From: Pedobacter terrae
GTDB lineage: Bacteria; Bacteroidota; Bacteroidia; Sphingobacteriales; Sphingobacteriaceae
Assembly: GCF_900100705.1 (NCBI RefSeq)
Contig: NZ_FNCH01000021.1
Coordinates: forward strand, 31,968-95,967
Length of the DNA stretch: 64,000 nt
Direction: 5' to 3'
Under the pieces are notes generated by a model. It made no database searches. It saw only the letters and a program-made list of their open reading frames with translations, and was not told the origin of the DNA. Each line of letters begins with the position of its first letter. Position 1 is the first letter of the stretch. Shown in pieces: positions 15,997 through 24,308 of the stretch. The translations under genes and the position numbers were made by a program.

Positions 15997-17241
15997 ATGA
16001 GTACTACAACAATTAATTTGATCGACTCTTTTCAAGAGTTTAAAGATTTCAAAAATATAGATCGCCCAACAGTGATCAGTGTGCTGGAAGAAGTTTTTCG
16101 TAGCATGTTGCGTAAAAAATACGGAACAGACGAAAACTGTGATGTGATTGTGAATCCTGATAATGGGGATTTGGAGATCTGGAGAACGAGAAAAGTGATG
16201 GAAGATGGATTTTCTGAGGATGATGATTTAGAGATCGAACTTGCTGATGTACACAAACTTGACCCAACTTTAGAAGTTGGTGATGACTATATTGAACAGA
16301 TCACGCTGGAAAGCTTCGGTCGCAGAGCGATTTTAGCCGCACGCCAAACACTTGTTTCTAAAGTATTGGAATTAGAAAAGGATGAAATTTTCAAAAAATA
16401 TAAAGATCGCGTTGGTGAAATTGTAACCGGCGAGGTTTATCAGGTTTGGAAGAAAGAAACTTTGGTTTTAGATGATGAAGGTAACGAACTTTTAATGCCT
16501 AAAACCGAGCAGATTCCTGCTGATTATTTCAAAAAAGGCGATTCTGTAAGAGCAGTAATCTCTAAAGTAGAAATGATCAATGCTAACCCGAAGATTATTA
16601 TTTCGAGAACGGCACCAGAATTTTTACAACGCCTGTTCGAACAGGAAGTTCCGGAAATTTTCGACGGTTTAATTACCATTAAGAAAATTGTTCGTGAACC
16701 AGGAGAACGTGCTAAAGTTGCAGTTGAATCTTACGATGACCGTATAGATCCGGTTGGAGCATGTGTGGGTATGAAAGGATCACGTATTCACGGAATCGTT
16801 AGGGAGTTGAAAAACGAAAATATTGATGTGATTAACTTCACTAATAATATCTCATTATATATTACCCGTGCTTTGAGCCCGGCTAAAATCACTTCTATTA
16901 AATTGGATGATGAAACTAAACACGCATCGGTTTACTTAAAACCAGATCAGGTTTCATTGGCCATTGGACGTGGCGGACATAACATTAAACTAGCTGGTAA
17001 ATTAACCGGTTACGAAATTGATGTATACCGTGAAGCAGGTGAAGAAAGCGACGAGGATGTGGATTTGGAAGAATTCTCAGATGAGATTGATAGCTGGATT
17101 ATCGATGAATTAAAGGCTATCGGGTGCGATACTGCTAAGAGTGTTTTGGCACTTACAGTGGAAGATTTGGTAAAACGCACCGACTTAGAAGAAGAGACCA
17201 TTAAAGAAGTGGTTCAGATTTTACAGTCAGAATTTGAATAA
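15997..17241 (+). CDS. nusA: Transcription termination/antitermination factor NusA
   Basis: Binds RNA polymerase and nascent RNA to control pausing, termination and antitermination. Order of domains: N-terminal polymerase-binding domain (1-130), S1 domain (about 133-200, VGEIVTGEVYQVWKKETLVL), KH1 (GACVGMKGSRIHGIVRELKNENIDVI) and KH2 (LAIGRGGHNIKLAGKLTGYEIDVY). An acidic tail follows (EESDEDVDLEEF), and a short helix-hairpin-helix segment ends the protein at 414. There are no extra C-terminal AR repeats as in Proteobacteria. It follows rimP by 2 bases. Confidence 0.97.
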   Translation: MSTTTINLIDSFQEFKDFKNIDRPTVISVLEEVFRSMLRKKYGTDENCDVIVNPDNGDLEIWRTRKVMEDGFSEDDDLEIELADVHKLDPTLEVGDDYIEQITLESFGRRAILAARQTLVSKVLELEKDEIFKKYKDRVGEIVTGEVYQVWKKETLVLDDEGNELLMPKTEQIPADYFKKGDSVRAVISKVEMINANPKIIISRTAPEFLQRLFEQEVPEIFDGLITIKKIVREPGERAKVAVESYDDRIDPVGACVGMKGSRIHGIVRELKNENIDVINFTNNISLYITRALSPAKITSIKLDDETKHASVYLKPDQVSLAIGRGGHNIKLAGKLTGYEIDVYREAGEESDEDVDLEEFSDEIDSWIIDELKAIGCDTAKSVLALTVEDLVKRTDLEEETIKEVVQILQSEFE

Positions 17242-17300
17242 GTGGTGTAATTGCCAAATAAACACTACTTTTGTATTATTATAAAAATAACAGGAGCTAA

Positions 17301-20300
17301 ATGTCAGACGACAAACCAATCATTTTAATTAAAGCTATTAAAGAACTTAATATAGGCATGGGTACGGCCGTTGAGTTTTTAAACAAAAAGGGATTCTCTG
17401 CCGAGAAAAGCCCTATGTTTAAACTTACGGGAGAGATGTATAATGCCTTATTAAAAGAGTATCAGGGAGATAAGATCGTAAGAGAAGAAGCCAAACAAAT
17501 AGTGATTGGTAAAATACGTCGCGACGAGCCTGAAACTGAAAAGCCAGTAGAAGCGCCGAAGAAAAATGCCGATTTTGAGAAGAATGAAGAGATTTTAATT
17601 AAAAATACTCAATCATTTACCCCTCCGGTAGAAAAACCAAAGGCTGTAGAAACACCTAAGGAAGAAGCGCCAACACCAGCACCTGCGGCAGCAGTAGAAC
17701 CAGTAAAAGAAAATAAGGCTGAAGAAACCGGATTACCTGGGGTTAAAGTTGTGGGCAAGATCGATTTAAATGATCTTAATCCGAAAACGCGCCCAGCTAA
17801 AAAAGAAGAAACTCCTGCTGCGCCAGCGCCTGTTGTAGAACCAACAGTAGTTAAAACACCAGAGCCTGTAAAAGCAGTGGAACAGCCTAAAACGGAAGAA
17901 AAACCAGTTGAGGTTAAAAAGGAAGAAACTCCTGTTGCACCAGTGCCAGTAGCAGAAACACCAGTGGTGAAAGCACCAGAGCCTGTAAAACCAGTTGAAC
18001 AGCCTAAGGCCGAAGAGAAACCAGCTGAAACAAAGCCGGTAAGCAACGAACCTGAGGTCATTAAAGCACGTACCGTTAAATTAACAGGTCCGAATATTAT
18101 TGGTAAAATTGTTTTACCAACAACACCGGACAGAAGAAATGGTCCAGTAGCGTCATCTAGCGATAGCGAAGCTGCTAAACGTAAGCGTAAACGCAAGAAA
18201 ACTCCAGGAGCTCCTGGTCAACCAGGCCAGCAAGGTGGTCAGGGTCAGCACAATCCTGCAGGTCAGGGCGGTGCACCAGGTCAGCCTCGTCAACCTTACC
18301 AGGGTAACAGGCCAGCTAGCGGCACGCCATATCAAGGTAACAGGCCTGCCGGACAAGGTGGAACTCCTTATCAAGGAAATAGAAATAACAACAATAACAG
18401 ACCGGGTTTCCAAAACAGAAATGCTACACCAAGCGGACCTAAAGAAGAACCTACTGAGAAAGAAATTCAAGATCAGATTAAGGCAACACTTGCCCGTTTA
18501 AGTGGTGCAGGTAAATCGGGTAAATTTGCACAACGTGCTAAATTACGTCGTCAGAAACGTGATGATGTTGCTTATAATGCAGAAGAAGCCGCAAATGAGC
18601 TTGAATCGCAATCGAAAATATTAAAAGTAACAGAATTTGTTACCGCAAATGAGTTAGCAAACATGATGGACGTACCGGTTACCAAAATTATTGGTACCTG
18701 TATGAGCCTGGGTATGTTTGTTTCCATCAATCAACGTTTAGATGCTGAAACCTTAACCATCGTTGCCGATGAGTTTGGCTACGAAATTCAATTCGTTAAA
18801 CCTGATGAAGATGAGGAAAACGTAATTGAAGAGGAAGATAACGAGGCAGATTTAATCGAAAGAGCTCCGGTTGTTACGATTATGGGTCACGTCGATCACG
18901 GTAAAACTTCATTGCTGGATTATATTCGTAAGGCAAATGTGGTAGCTGGTGAGGCAGGTGGTATTACCCAGCACATTGGTGCTTACATGGTAACCACGCC
19001 AACTGGTAAAAAAGTAACTTTCTTAGATACTCCAGGTCACGAAGCCTTTACGGCGATGCGTGCACGTGGTGCCAAAGCAGCAGATATTGCCATTATTGTT
19101 ATTGCGGCCGATGATGCAGTGATGCCTCAAACAAAAGAGGCCATTAATCACGCACAGGCAGCAGGCGTACCATTGGTATTTGCTTTCACTAAAGTAGATA
19201 AACCAGGGGCCAATGCAGATAAAGTACGTGAGCAATTGTCTGTAATGAATATCCTGGTTGAAGATTGGGGTGGTAAATACCAATCACAGGAAATCTCAAG
19301 CAAAAGCGGCTTAAATGTTGATTTGCTTTTAGATAAAGTATTATTAGAAGCTGAGTTATTAGAACTGAAAGCCAATCCGAATAAACGTGCTACAGGTACA
19401 GTAATCGAATCGGCATTAGATAAAGGACGTGGTATTGTAACTACAGTATTGGTTCAGGGTGGTACCTTAAAAGTTGGTGATCCGATCTTGGCGGGTAGTT
19501 ACAGCGGACGTGTTAAGGCATTAACCAATGAGCGTGGTGCCAAAGTAGAATCTGCTGGTCCATCACAGCCGGTACAGGTTTTGGGTATGCAGGGTGCGCC
19601 TACAGCAGGTGATCGATTTAATGCTCTGGAAAGTGAACCCGAAGCACGTGATATTGCAAACAAACGGATGCAGTTACAACGCGAGCAGGGCTTACGTACA
19701 CAGAAACACATTACTTTGGATGAGATTGGTCGTCGTTTGGCCATCGGTAACTTTAAAGAGCTTAATATCATTGTTAAAGGTGATGTGGATGGTTCAATTG
19801 AGGCATTGTCAGATTCATTACTGAAACTATCTACAGAGCAGATCCAGATCAATATCATCAGTAAAGGTGTTGGTCAGATTTCTGAATCTGATGTGTTGCT
19901 GGCTTCGGCTTCAGATGCGATTATTATCGGTTTCCAGGTTCGTCCATCAACAGGTGCACGTAAACTGGCAGAAGCTGAGCAGATTGATATCCGCTTATAT
20001 TCTATCATCTACGATGCGATCAACGAGATCAAATCAGCAATGGAAGGTATGTTGGATCCGGAATTTGAAGAAAAAATTGTGGCTAACGTGGAGATCCGCG
20101 AAACATTCAAAATCACTAAAGTGGGTACCATTGCAGGTTGTATGGTATTGGATGGTAAAATTACCCGTAACAGCAAAATCCGTATCGTTAGAGATGGTGT
20201 TGTAGTATATACAGGTGAGTTGGCATCTTTAAAACGCTATAAGGATGATGTGAAAGAAGTATCGAAAGGTTACGAGTGTGGTTTAAATATCCAGAACTTT

Positions 20301-20366
20301 AACAACATCGAAGTAGGCGATATTGTAGAAGCTTATGAACAGGTTGAAGTAGCAAGAAAACTTTAA
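17301..20366 (+). CDS. infB: Translation initiation factor IF-2
   Basis: GTPase that places initiator tRNA on the 30S subunit. The N-terminal IF2_N helical domain is at 1-60. A long disordered linker (about 90-260) is made of repeated Pro/Ala/Lys/Glu blocks such as KKEETPAAPAPVVEPTVV, and a Gly/Gln/Asn/Pro-rich stretch (about 295-375) with repeated YQGNRPA follows. The GTPase domain has G1 GHVDHGKT at 529-536, G3 DTPGHE and G4 TKVDK, followed by domains II-IV. 1021 residues is long but usual for Bacteroidota with such linkers. A TACTTTTG box at 17266-17273 may give an extra internal promoter. The terminator at 20388 ends the operon. Confidence 0.97.
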   Translation: MSDDKPIILIKAIKELNIGMGTAVEFLNKKGFSAEKSPMFKLTGEMYNALLKEYQGDKIVREEAKQIVIGKIRRDEPETEKPVEAPKKNADFEKNEEILIKNTQSFTPPVEKPKAVETPKEEAPTPAPAAAVEPVKENKAEETGLPGVKVVGKIDLNDLNPKTRPAKKEETPAAPAPVVEPTVVKTPEPVKAVEQPKTEEKPVEVKKEETPVAPVPVAETPVVKAPEPVKPVEQPKAEEKPAETKPVSNEPEVIKARTVKLTGPNIIGKIVLPTTPDRRNGPVASSSDSEAAKRKRKRKKTPGAPGQPGQQGGQGQHNPAGQGGAPGQPRQPYQGNRPASGTPYQGNRPAGQGGTPYQGNRNNNNNRPGFQNRNATPSGPKEEPTEKEIQDQIKATLARLSGAGKSGKFAQRAKLRRQKRDDVAYNAEEAANELESQSKILKVTEFVTANELANMMDVPVTKIIGTCMSLGMFVSINQRLDAETLTIVADEFGYEIQFVKPDEDEENVIEEEDNEADLIERAPVVTIMGHVDHGKTSLLDYIRKANVVAGEAGGITQHIGAYMVTTPTGKKVTFLDTPGHEAFTAMRARGAKAADIAIIVIAADDAVMPQTKEAINHAQAAGVPLVFAFTKVDKPGANADKVREQLSVMNILVEDWGGKYQSQEISSKSGLNVDLLLDKVLLEAELLELKANPNKRATGTVIESALDKGRGIVTTVLVQGGTLKVGDPILAGSYSGRVKALTNERGAKVESAGPSQPVQVLGMQGAPTAGDRFNALESEPEARDIANKRMQLQREQGLRTQKHITLDEIGRRLAIGNFKELNIIVKGDVDGSIEALSDSLLKLSTEQIQINIISKGVGQISESDVLLASASDAIIIGFQVRPSTGARKLAEAEQIDIRLYSIIYDAINEIKSAMEGMLDPEFEEKIVANVEIRETFKITKVGTIAGCMVLDGKITRNSKIRIVRDGVVVYTGELASLKRYKDDVKEVSKGYECGLNIQNFNNIEVGDIVEAYEQVEVARKL

Positions 20367-20387
20367 TTAGTTTAAGAAATATGATTT

Positions 20388-20417
20388 AAAGTGACCTCAA
20401 AAGGGTCACTTTTTTTA
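20388..20417 (+). terminator. Terminator after infB
   Basis: A 9-bp perfect stem (AAAGTGACC 20388-20396, GGTCACTTT 20404-20412) with a 7-base loop, then a run of T. Confidence 0.88.
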
Positions 20418-20513
20418 TATCTATGAATTTTAATCTCAGAATTATCGAATAATTTTGAGTTTATATCTTAAATTAGATTATAGCTTGGTAATGAGAAGTT
20501 AATAAATACCGCC

Positions 20514-20768
20514 TCAAAAATATTGGCGTGCTTTATGTTTTTGGGAAACTACTTTAGCTTTTTTGAAGCCTGATTGCATGATAATATCCTGAATGGAAAT
20601 TTCGTAAAGGTCGGCTATTTTACCAAGTTGTGAAAGCGAAAAATCCACCTCATTGTTTTCCCATTTTCGATAAGCAACCCTGCTTATCCCAATTACATCA
20701 GCGGCGTATTGCTGTGTATAGCTATACTTATCTCTGTACCTTCTTAAGGTAACCCCTATATCTAACAT
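20514..20768 (-). CDS. XRE-family helix-turn-helix regulator
   Basis: An 84-residue DNA-binding protein. The HTH covers about 6-62: LRRYRDKYSYTQQYAADVIGIS, then RVAYRKWENNEVDFSLSQLGKIADLYEIS, a standard XRE/Cro pattern with the recognition helix around SRVAYRKWE. The tail GFKKAKVVSQKHKARQYF is basic. No ligand domain is present. It lies divergent to the S41 peptidase gene with a 190-base gap that may hold its operator, so control of the peptidase is possible but unproven. It could also be an orphan regulator from a former mobile element. Confidence 0.85.
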   Translation of the reverse strand: MLDIGVTLRRYRDKYSYTQQYAADVIGISRVAYRKWENNEVDFSLSQLGKIADLYEISIQDIIMQSGFKKAKVVSQKHKARQYF

Positions 20769-20958
20769 ATCAAGAAACGTTAACGGCTATGTATTTTTAC
20801 TATTTACTTATTGTAAATTTAATAATGTAAATAATGATAATAAGGAATTGTCAAAAGTAGTAAATAAAATCAGTTTATTTGCGTAGGTTTTAAATTGTTC
20901 AAAAACAAATAATAACTAAAAGTATCGGTGTATTTTAATTAAACTTTAGCTTTAAAAA

Positions 20959-22257
20959 TTGAAAATCTATAATAAAGGCTGTACGTATGATAAATCCATA
21001 AAAGGTATTCTCTTTTTATTTCTGATAGTGGCTTATACCGGCTGTAAAAAAGACAAGCCGATCGGCATGAATGAGGAAGAAGTTGTTTCACCAACTACAG
21101 GTACACGAATTGAATTTACGCTTGATTCTATTTTTTTGTATGCGAAACAGATTTATTTGTGGAACGATGTTTTGCCCGGTTACAGCACTTTTAAACCAAG
21201 AGAAAAATACAGCAATGCCCAATCCGAAATAAGTGCATTTAGAAATGAACTTTTCGATATCTCCCAATTTAAACTTAATCAGGTAACGGGTAAGCCATTT
21301 GAGCTTTCAACTTACAATAACTTACCAAAGTACTCCTACCTCCAGATAGGAAGGACTACCGACGGAGGGAATCGGGCCGGGCAAATCAACGGAGAAGCTG
21401 TGTTGGCTAAACGCCTTATTCATTTAGACGACAAGGTGATTGCTTACGTAGCCTTAGGTTCATTCCCATCTTTAAGCAATACTAAATCTAACTTAAATCA
21501 GGTTTTTGATGAAATAGCCATAGATAAACCTAAATATCTGATTTTAGATTTACGTTCTAATGGCGGCGGTTATGTTGAAACAGCAGAGTATGTTGCTAAT
21601 CTAATCGCTCCCAGGACATTAAATGGCAAAATAATGTATTCAGAGCAATTTAATCCAACGCTCCAAAATGGTAGGGCAACAATTCTGCGTCACCAGCCCT
21701 ACCTGGATGAGAATGGAAAAACTATTATGTATAATGGACGCCTGGCAACACTGGCCGATGTTGATTATACAGAAAGTGGGAATACATATAAATTCAATAA
21801 AAAGGGAAATCTTGAATCAATACAAGATGTGTATATAATCGTATCTACACGGACGGCATCGGCTAGCGAATTATTGATCAGCTGTTTAAAACCTTATTTC
21901 AACGTGAAGTTAATAGGCGAAAAGACTTATGGAAAACCGGTTGGTTTCTTCGCTGTTAATATTGATCAGTATAGTGTTTACCTGAGCAGTTTCCTTATTA
22001 AAAATGCGCAAGGATGGTCTGATTACTTTAATGGTATGGAACCTGATTTGAATATTATTATGCCTGACAATCCGATATTAGGTGATCCAGAAGAACCATG
22101 TTTAAAGGCTACAATCGCCTTAATTGATAGAAAGATTCAAGTTCAACCTAAAAAAAGCGGCAGTGTTTTAAAGCAGAGATCAAATACAGCCCCTGTATTA
22201 GTTAACAGTATGGATTCTATTGGGATTATCGAAAATAGGTTGAAGTTGAAACATTAG
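20959..22257 (+). CDS. S41-family peptidase, lipoprotein
   Basis: Serine protease of the C-terminal-processing (tail-specific) family. The N-terminus carries a signal peptide with lipobox VAYTGC followed by KKDKP. The catalytic domain shows YLILDLRSNGGGYVETAEYV and the active Ser301 in STRTASASELL, with the partner Lys326 in EKTYGKP, 25 residues on, the spacing seen in CtpA-like enzymes. The N-terminal part has no obvious PDZ domain, though the region around 85-190 may be a degenerate one. Starts with TTG at 20959; no in-frame ATG lies before the lipobox. Extracytoplasmic, probably outer-membrane anchored. It directly precedes the MACPF pair, but a functional link is only inferred. Confidence 0.85.
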   Translation: MKIYNKGCTYDKSIKGILFLFLIVAYTGCKKDKPIGMNEEEVVSPTTGTRIEFTLDSIFLYAKQIYLWNDVLPGYSTFKPREKYSNAQSEISAFRNELFDISQFKLNQVTGKPFELSTYNNLPKYSYLQIGRTTDGGNRAGQINGEAVLAKRLIHLDDKVIAYVALGSFPSLSNTKSNLNQVFDEIAIDKPKYLILDLRSNGGGYVETAEYVANLIAPRTLNGKIMYSEQFNPTLQNGRATILRHQPYLDENGKTIMYNGRLATLADVDYTESGNTYKFNKKGNLESIQDVYIIVSTRTASASELLISCLKPYFNVKLIGEKTYGKPVGFFAVNIDQYSVYLSSFLIKNAQGWSDYFNGMEPDLNIIMPDNPILGDPEEPCLKATIALIDRKIQVQPKKSGSVLKQRSNTAPVLVNSMDSIGIIENRLKLKH

Positions 22258-22344
22258 TTTCAAATGAGCTTGTTTTGATTATTAACTGTAAGTATTATTA
22301 TATTATTAGAATTAATAATACACAAAAGTATTTAAAAATTTATA

Positions 22345-22408
22345 TTGATAACCCTGCCTTACCATAATTAATTTTTCTTGTCGGTAGTTTTGTAAAAAAA
22401 TAACAAAT
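22345..22408 (+). promoter_or_regulatory. Duplicated promoter block upstream of MACPF gene 1
   Basis: This 64-base block is identical at 62 positions to 24237-24300. It contains CTTGTCGG and the -7 box TAGTTTTG (22385-22392), 22 bases before the ATG. No standard TTTG is found 18-21 bases upstream, so an alternative sigma or activator site in the conserved part is possible. Confidence 0.6.
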
Positions 22409-22414
22409 ACTTAC

Positions 22415-23914
22415 ATGAAAAACAATTACAAATTAAAGGCTATTTGCTTGCTGTGTGTGATTACAGCGGCATTTGGCAGTTGCAAGAAAAATGGACTTGC
22501 AGAAGAGAAAGGACTTATAGGGAATCATAAAAATTTAGCAATTGCTGGCGACGGTAAGTGGGATTTGTTGGGGCATGGTTATGATGTGACCGGCGAGTTA
22601 TTCGAAAGAGAGAGCGCTTCTGATGTATCTATAATTGATATAGATAGATTTAACATAGATTATCCAGGTAGAATTGTTACACCTACAGATTCAAAAGGGG
22701 ATTACGAAGTGTATTATGGTGCTAATGCCTATGATTACATAAAAGATGTTAATAACAAGAGAACTTTTGGTGGTACCGGAACAGGCGGAGACTCGAAAGG
22801 AGACTCACTTTATGGTACGGCAAATTTTTCTAAAACAAACGAAAATCAAAATATCTATACATACAATGGTAAATATTCCTATGCAACTTATGAGTCATGG
22901 TATAGGATAAAAACTATTGATTTTACAGGGGACGCTACTGTGGATTTATTAAGAAATTATTTAACACCATTATTTCTCGCTAATTTGGCTAATTACAGTC
23001 CAGAACAATTGGTTGATAGATACGGAACACATGTGCTCCTAGGTATTGACATAGGAGGTCGTTTGAGATATGACTATAAAGGAGCTATCGTTAAGGAAAC
23101 TACATTTGACCGAAAAGTTCGCGCAATAAAAGCAGGATTCTCTATTGGCATAGCGAAAATATTCAGTGTTGATCTAAGTGCAGATGTAAACAAAGAAGAA
23201 AAAACAACAATTTCAAATGAGACGACAGAGAAATTGTTTAGAGGTACATTCTACGGTGGTAATAATTCTGGAACCAGTTTTTCAGGTGATGCATTAGGAA
23301 ATACTTCTACAAACATCAATCTTATTAGTTGGCAGCAAAGTATTAATGTTAATAATGCATCATTAATTGATATTAACAAATCTGTACCTCTTGATGAATT
23401 TATTAGCGACCCGGTGAAGAAAGAGCAGGTTAAAATCGCAATTAAAAAACATATCGCTGATAAGCAAATAAAGCTAGCTCCTCAGGAGATTTATGAGTTT
23501 TATACTCCTAGCTTAGACAAGCACGCGTATAACATAAATTCTAATATGCACCTTCAATATATAAGTGATGCTTGGCACCCAAATGGTCAGCCATTTAAAG
23601 CCTATTCAACTCCTTATAATAATGCTGTTCCTATTTATCAACATTATAATGGACAATTAAATGACCGTATACTTTGGGCTGATCCGAACCCAGGATGGGG
23701 AGGATACAACCAAGATGGGATATTATTTTATGCATATACAACAAATGTAACGGGAACTGTACCTGTATATTCATTTATAAAGTCTCGCTTTCAAAAACTA
23801 CCATTTAATCGTTCCGTTCTTGTTGGTCGCGATCATTATTATAGTTCAAATAATAAGCCTTTTAATGCTGATTGGACGAATGATGGTATTGCATTTTATG
23901 CTTTTCCAAACTAA
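22415..23914 (+). CDS. MACPF (perforin-like) lipoprotein 1
   Basis: A 499-residue exported protein with a membrane attack complex/perforin domain. The signal peptide ends in TAAFGSC (Cys23 lipidated). The MACPF signature is intact at 203-215, YGTHVLLGIDIGG. The predicted membrane-inserting regions flank it, with alternating polar and apolar Ser, Thr and Gly residues (e.g. GGNNSGTSFSGDALGNTSTN). After the MACPF part (to about 365) comes a C-terminal module of short repeats (about 368-499) with VPIYQHY, VPVYSF and W-x-x-x-G-I-x-F-Y-A, like DUF5648. In Bacteroides, MACPF lipoproteins (BSAP) kill related strains. Toxin function is inferred. The following gene at 24309 is a paralogue. Confidence 0.88.
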   Translation: MKNNYKLKAICLLCVITAAFGSCKKNGLAEEKGLIGNHKNLAIAGDGKWDLLGHGYDVTGELFERESASDVSIIDIDRFNIDYPGRIVTPTDSKGDYEVYYGANAYDYIKDVNNKRTFGGTGTGGDSKGDSLYGTANFSKTNENQNIYTYNGKYSYATYESWYRIKTIDFTGDATVDLLRNYLTPLFLANLANYSPEQLVDRYGTHVLLGIDIGGRLRYDYKGAIVKETTFDRKVRAIKAGFSIGIAKIFSVDLSADVNKEEKTTISNETTEKLFRGTFYGGNNSGTSFSGDALGNTSTNINLISWQQSINVNNASLIDINKSVPLDEFISDPVKKEQVKIAIKKHIADKQIKLAPQEIYEFYTPSLDKHAYNINSNMHLQYISDAWHPNGQPFKAYSTPYNNAVPIYQHYNGQLNDRILWADPNPGWGGYNQDGILFYAYTTNVTGTVPVYSFIKSRFQKLPFNRSVLVGRDHYYSSNNKPFNADWTNDGIAFYAFPN

Positions 23915-24008
23915 AGCTAGATTAGCTTAAAATGTCATTATTAAAAAGACAAATTGGTGCATTAGAAAAGCATAACACAGATTTTTTATTGACCAGTCAA
24001 ATTATTAC

Positions 24009-24042
24009 AAGGGTCTCAATAATTAGTTGAGGTCCTTTTTTT
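24009..24042 (+). terminator. Terminator after MACPF gene 1
   Basis: An 11-bp stem (24009-24019 with 24027-24037, two G-T wobbles) with a 7-base loop, followed by a run of T. It separates the two MACPF genes, which therefore use separate promoters. Confidence 0.8.
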
Positions 24043-24236
24043 ACCCATCACTTTTATTCTTTCTTAAACCAAAGCAAAAATCGTGAATTGTTTATTCATA
24101 AGGTCCAGACCCGGATGTTTTAACAAGCTTTTCGTTTTAGGGAAATAACGTAAATTCTTTTAGTTATAAATCAGGATATTTTATGCACTGTATTATCAAT
24201 TTATCTGTTTAATTCTATTACAATTTATTATCATAA

Positions 24237-24300
24237 TTGATAACCCTGCCTTGTCATAATTAATTTTTCTTGTCGGTAGTTTTGTAAAAAAATAACAAAT
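24237..24300 (+). promoter_or_regulatory. Duplicated promoter block upstream of MACPF gene 2
   Basis: Copy of the block at 22345-22408 with two base changes in 64 (AC to GT in its middle). The -7 box TAGTTTTG lies at 24277-24284, 24 bases before the ATG. The block's conservation contrasts with the strong divergence of the coding regions. Confidence 0.6.
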
Positions 24301-24308
24301 AAATACTA

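Noticed and set aside
17609..18196. 195-residue minus-strand open frame rich in Ser, Thr, Gly and Ala
   Set aside because: It is the antisense shadow of the repetitive Pro/Ala/Lys/Glu linker of IF-2; no motif, signal or promoter supports it.
17609..18410. Repeats in infB considered as a CRISPR or tandem DNA repeat
   Set aside because: They are in frame, imperfect and encode the low-complexity linker of IF-2.
20769..20958. Toxin-antitoxin pair around the XRE regulator
   Set aside because: No small partner gene is present on either side; the 190-base gap to the S41 gene holds no frame.
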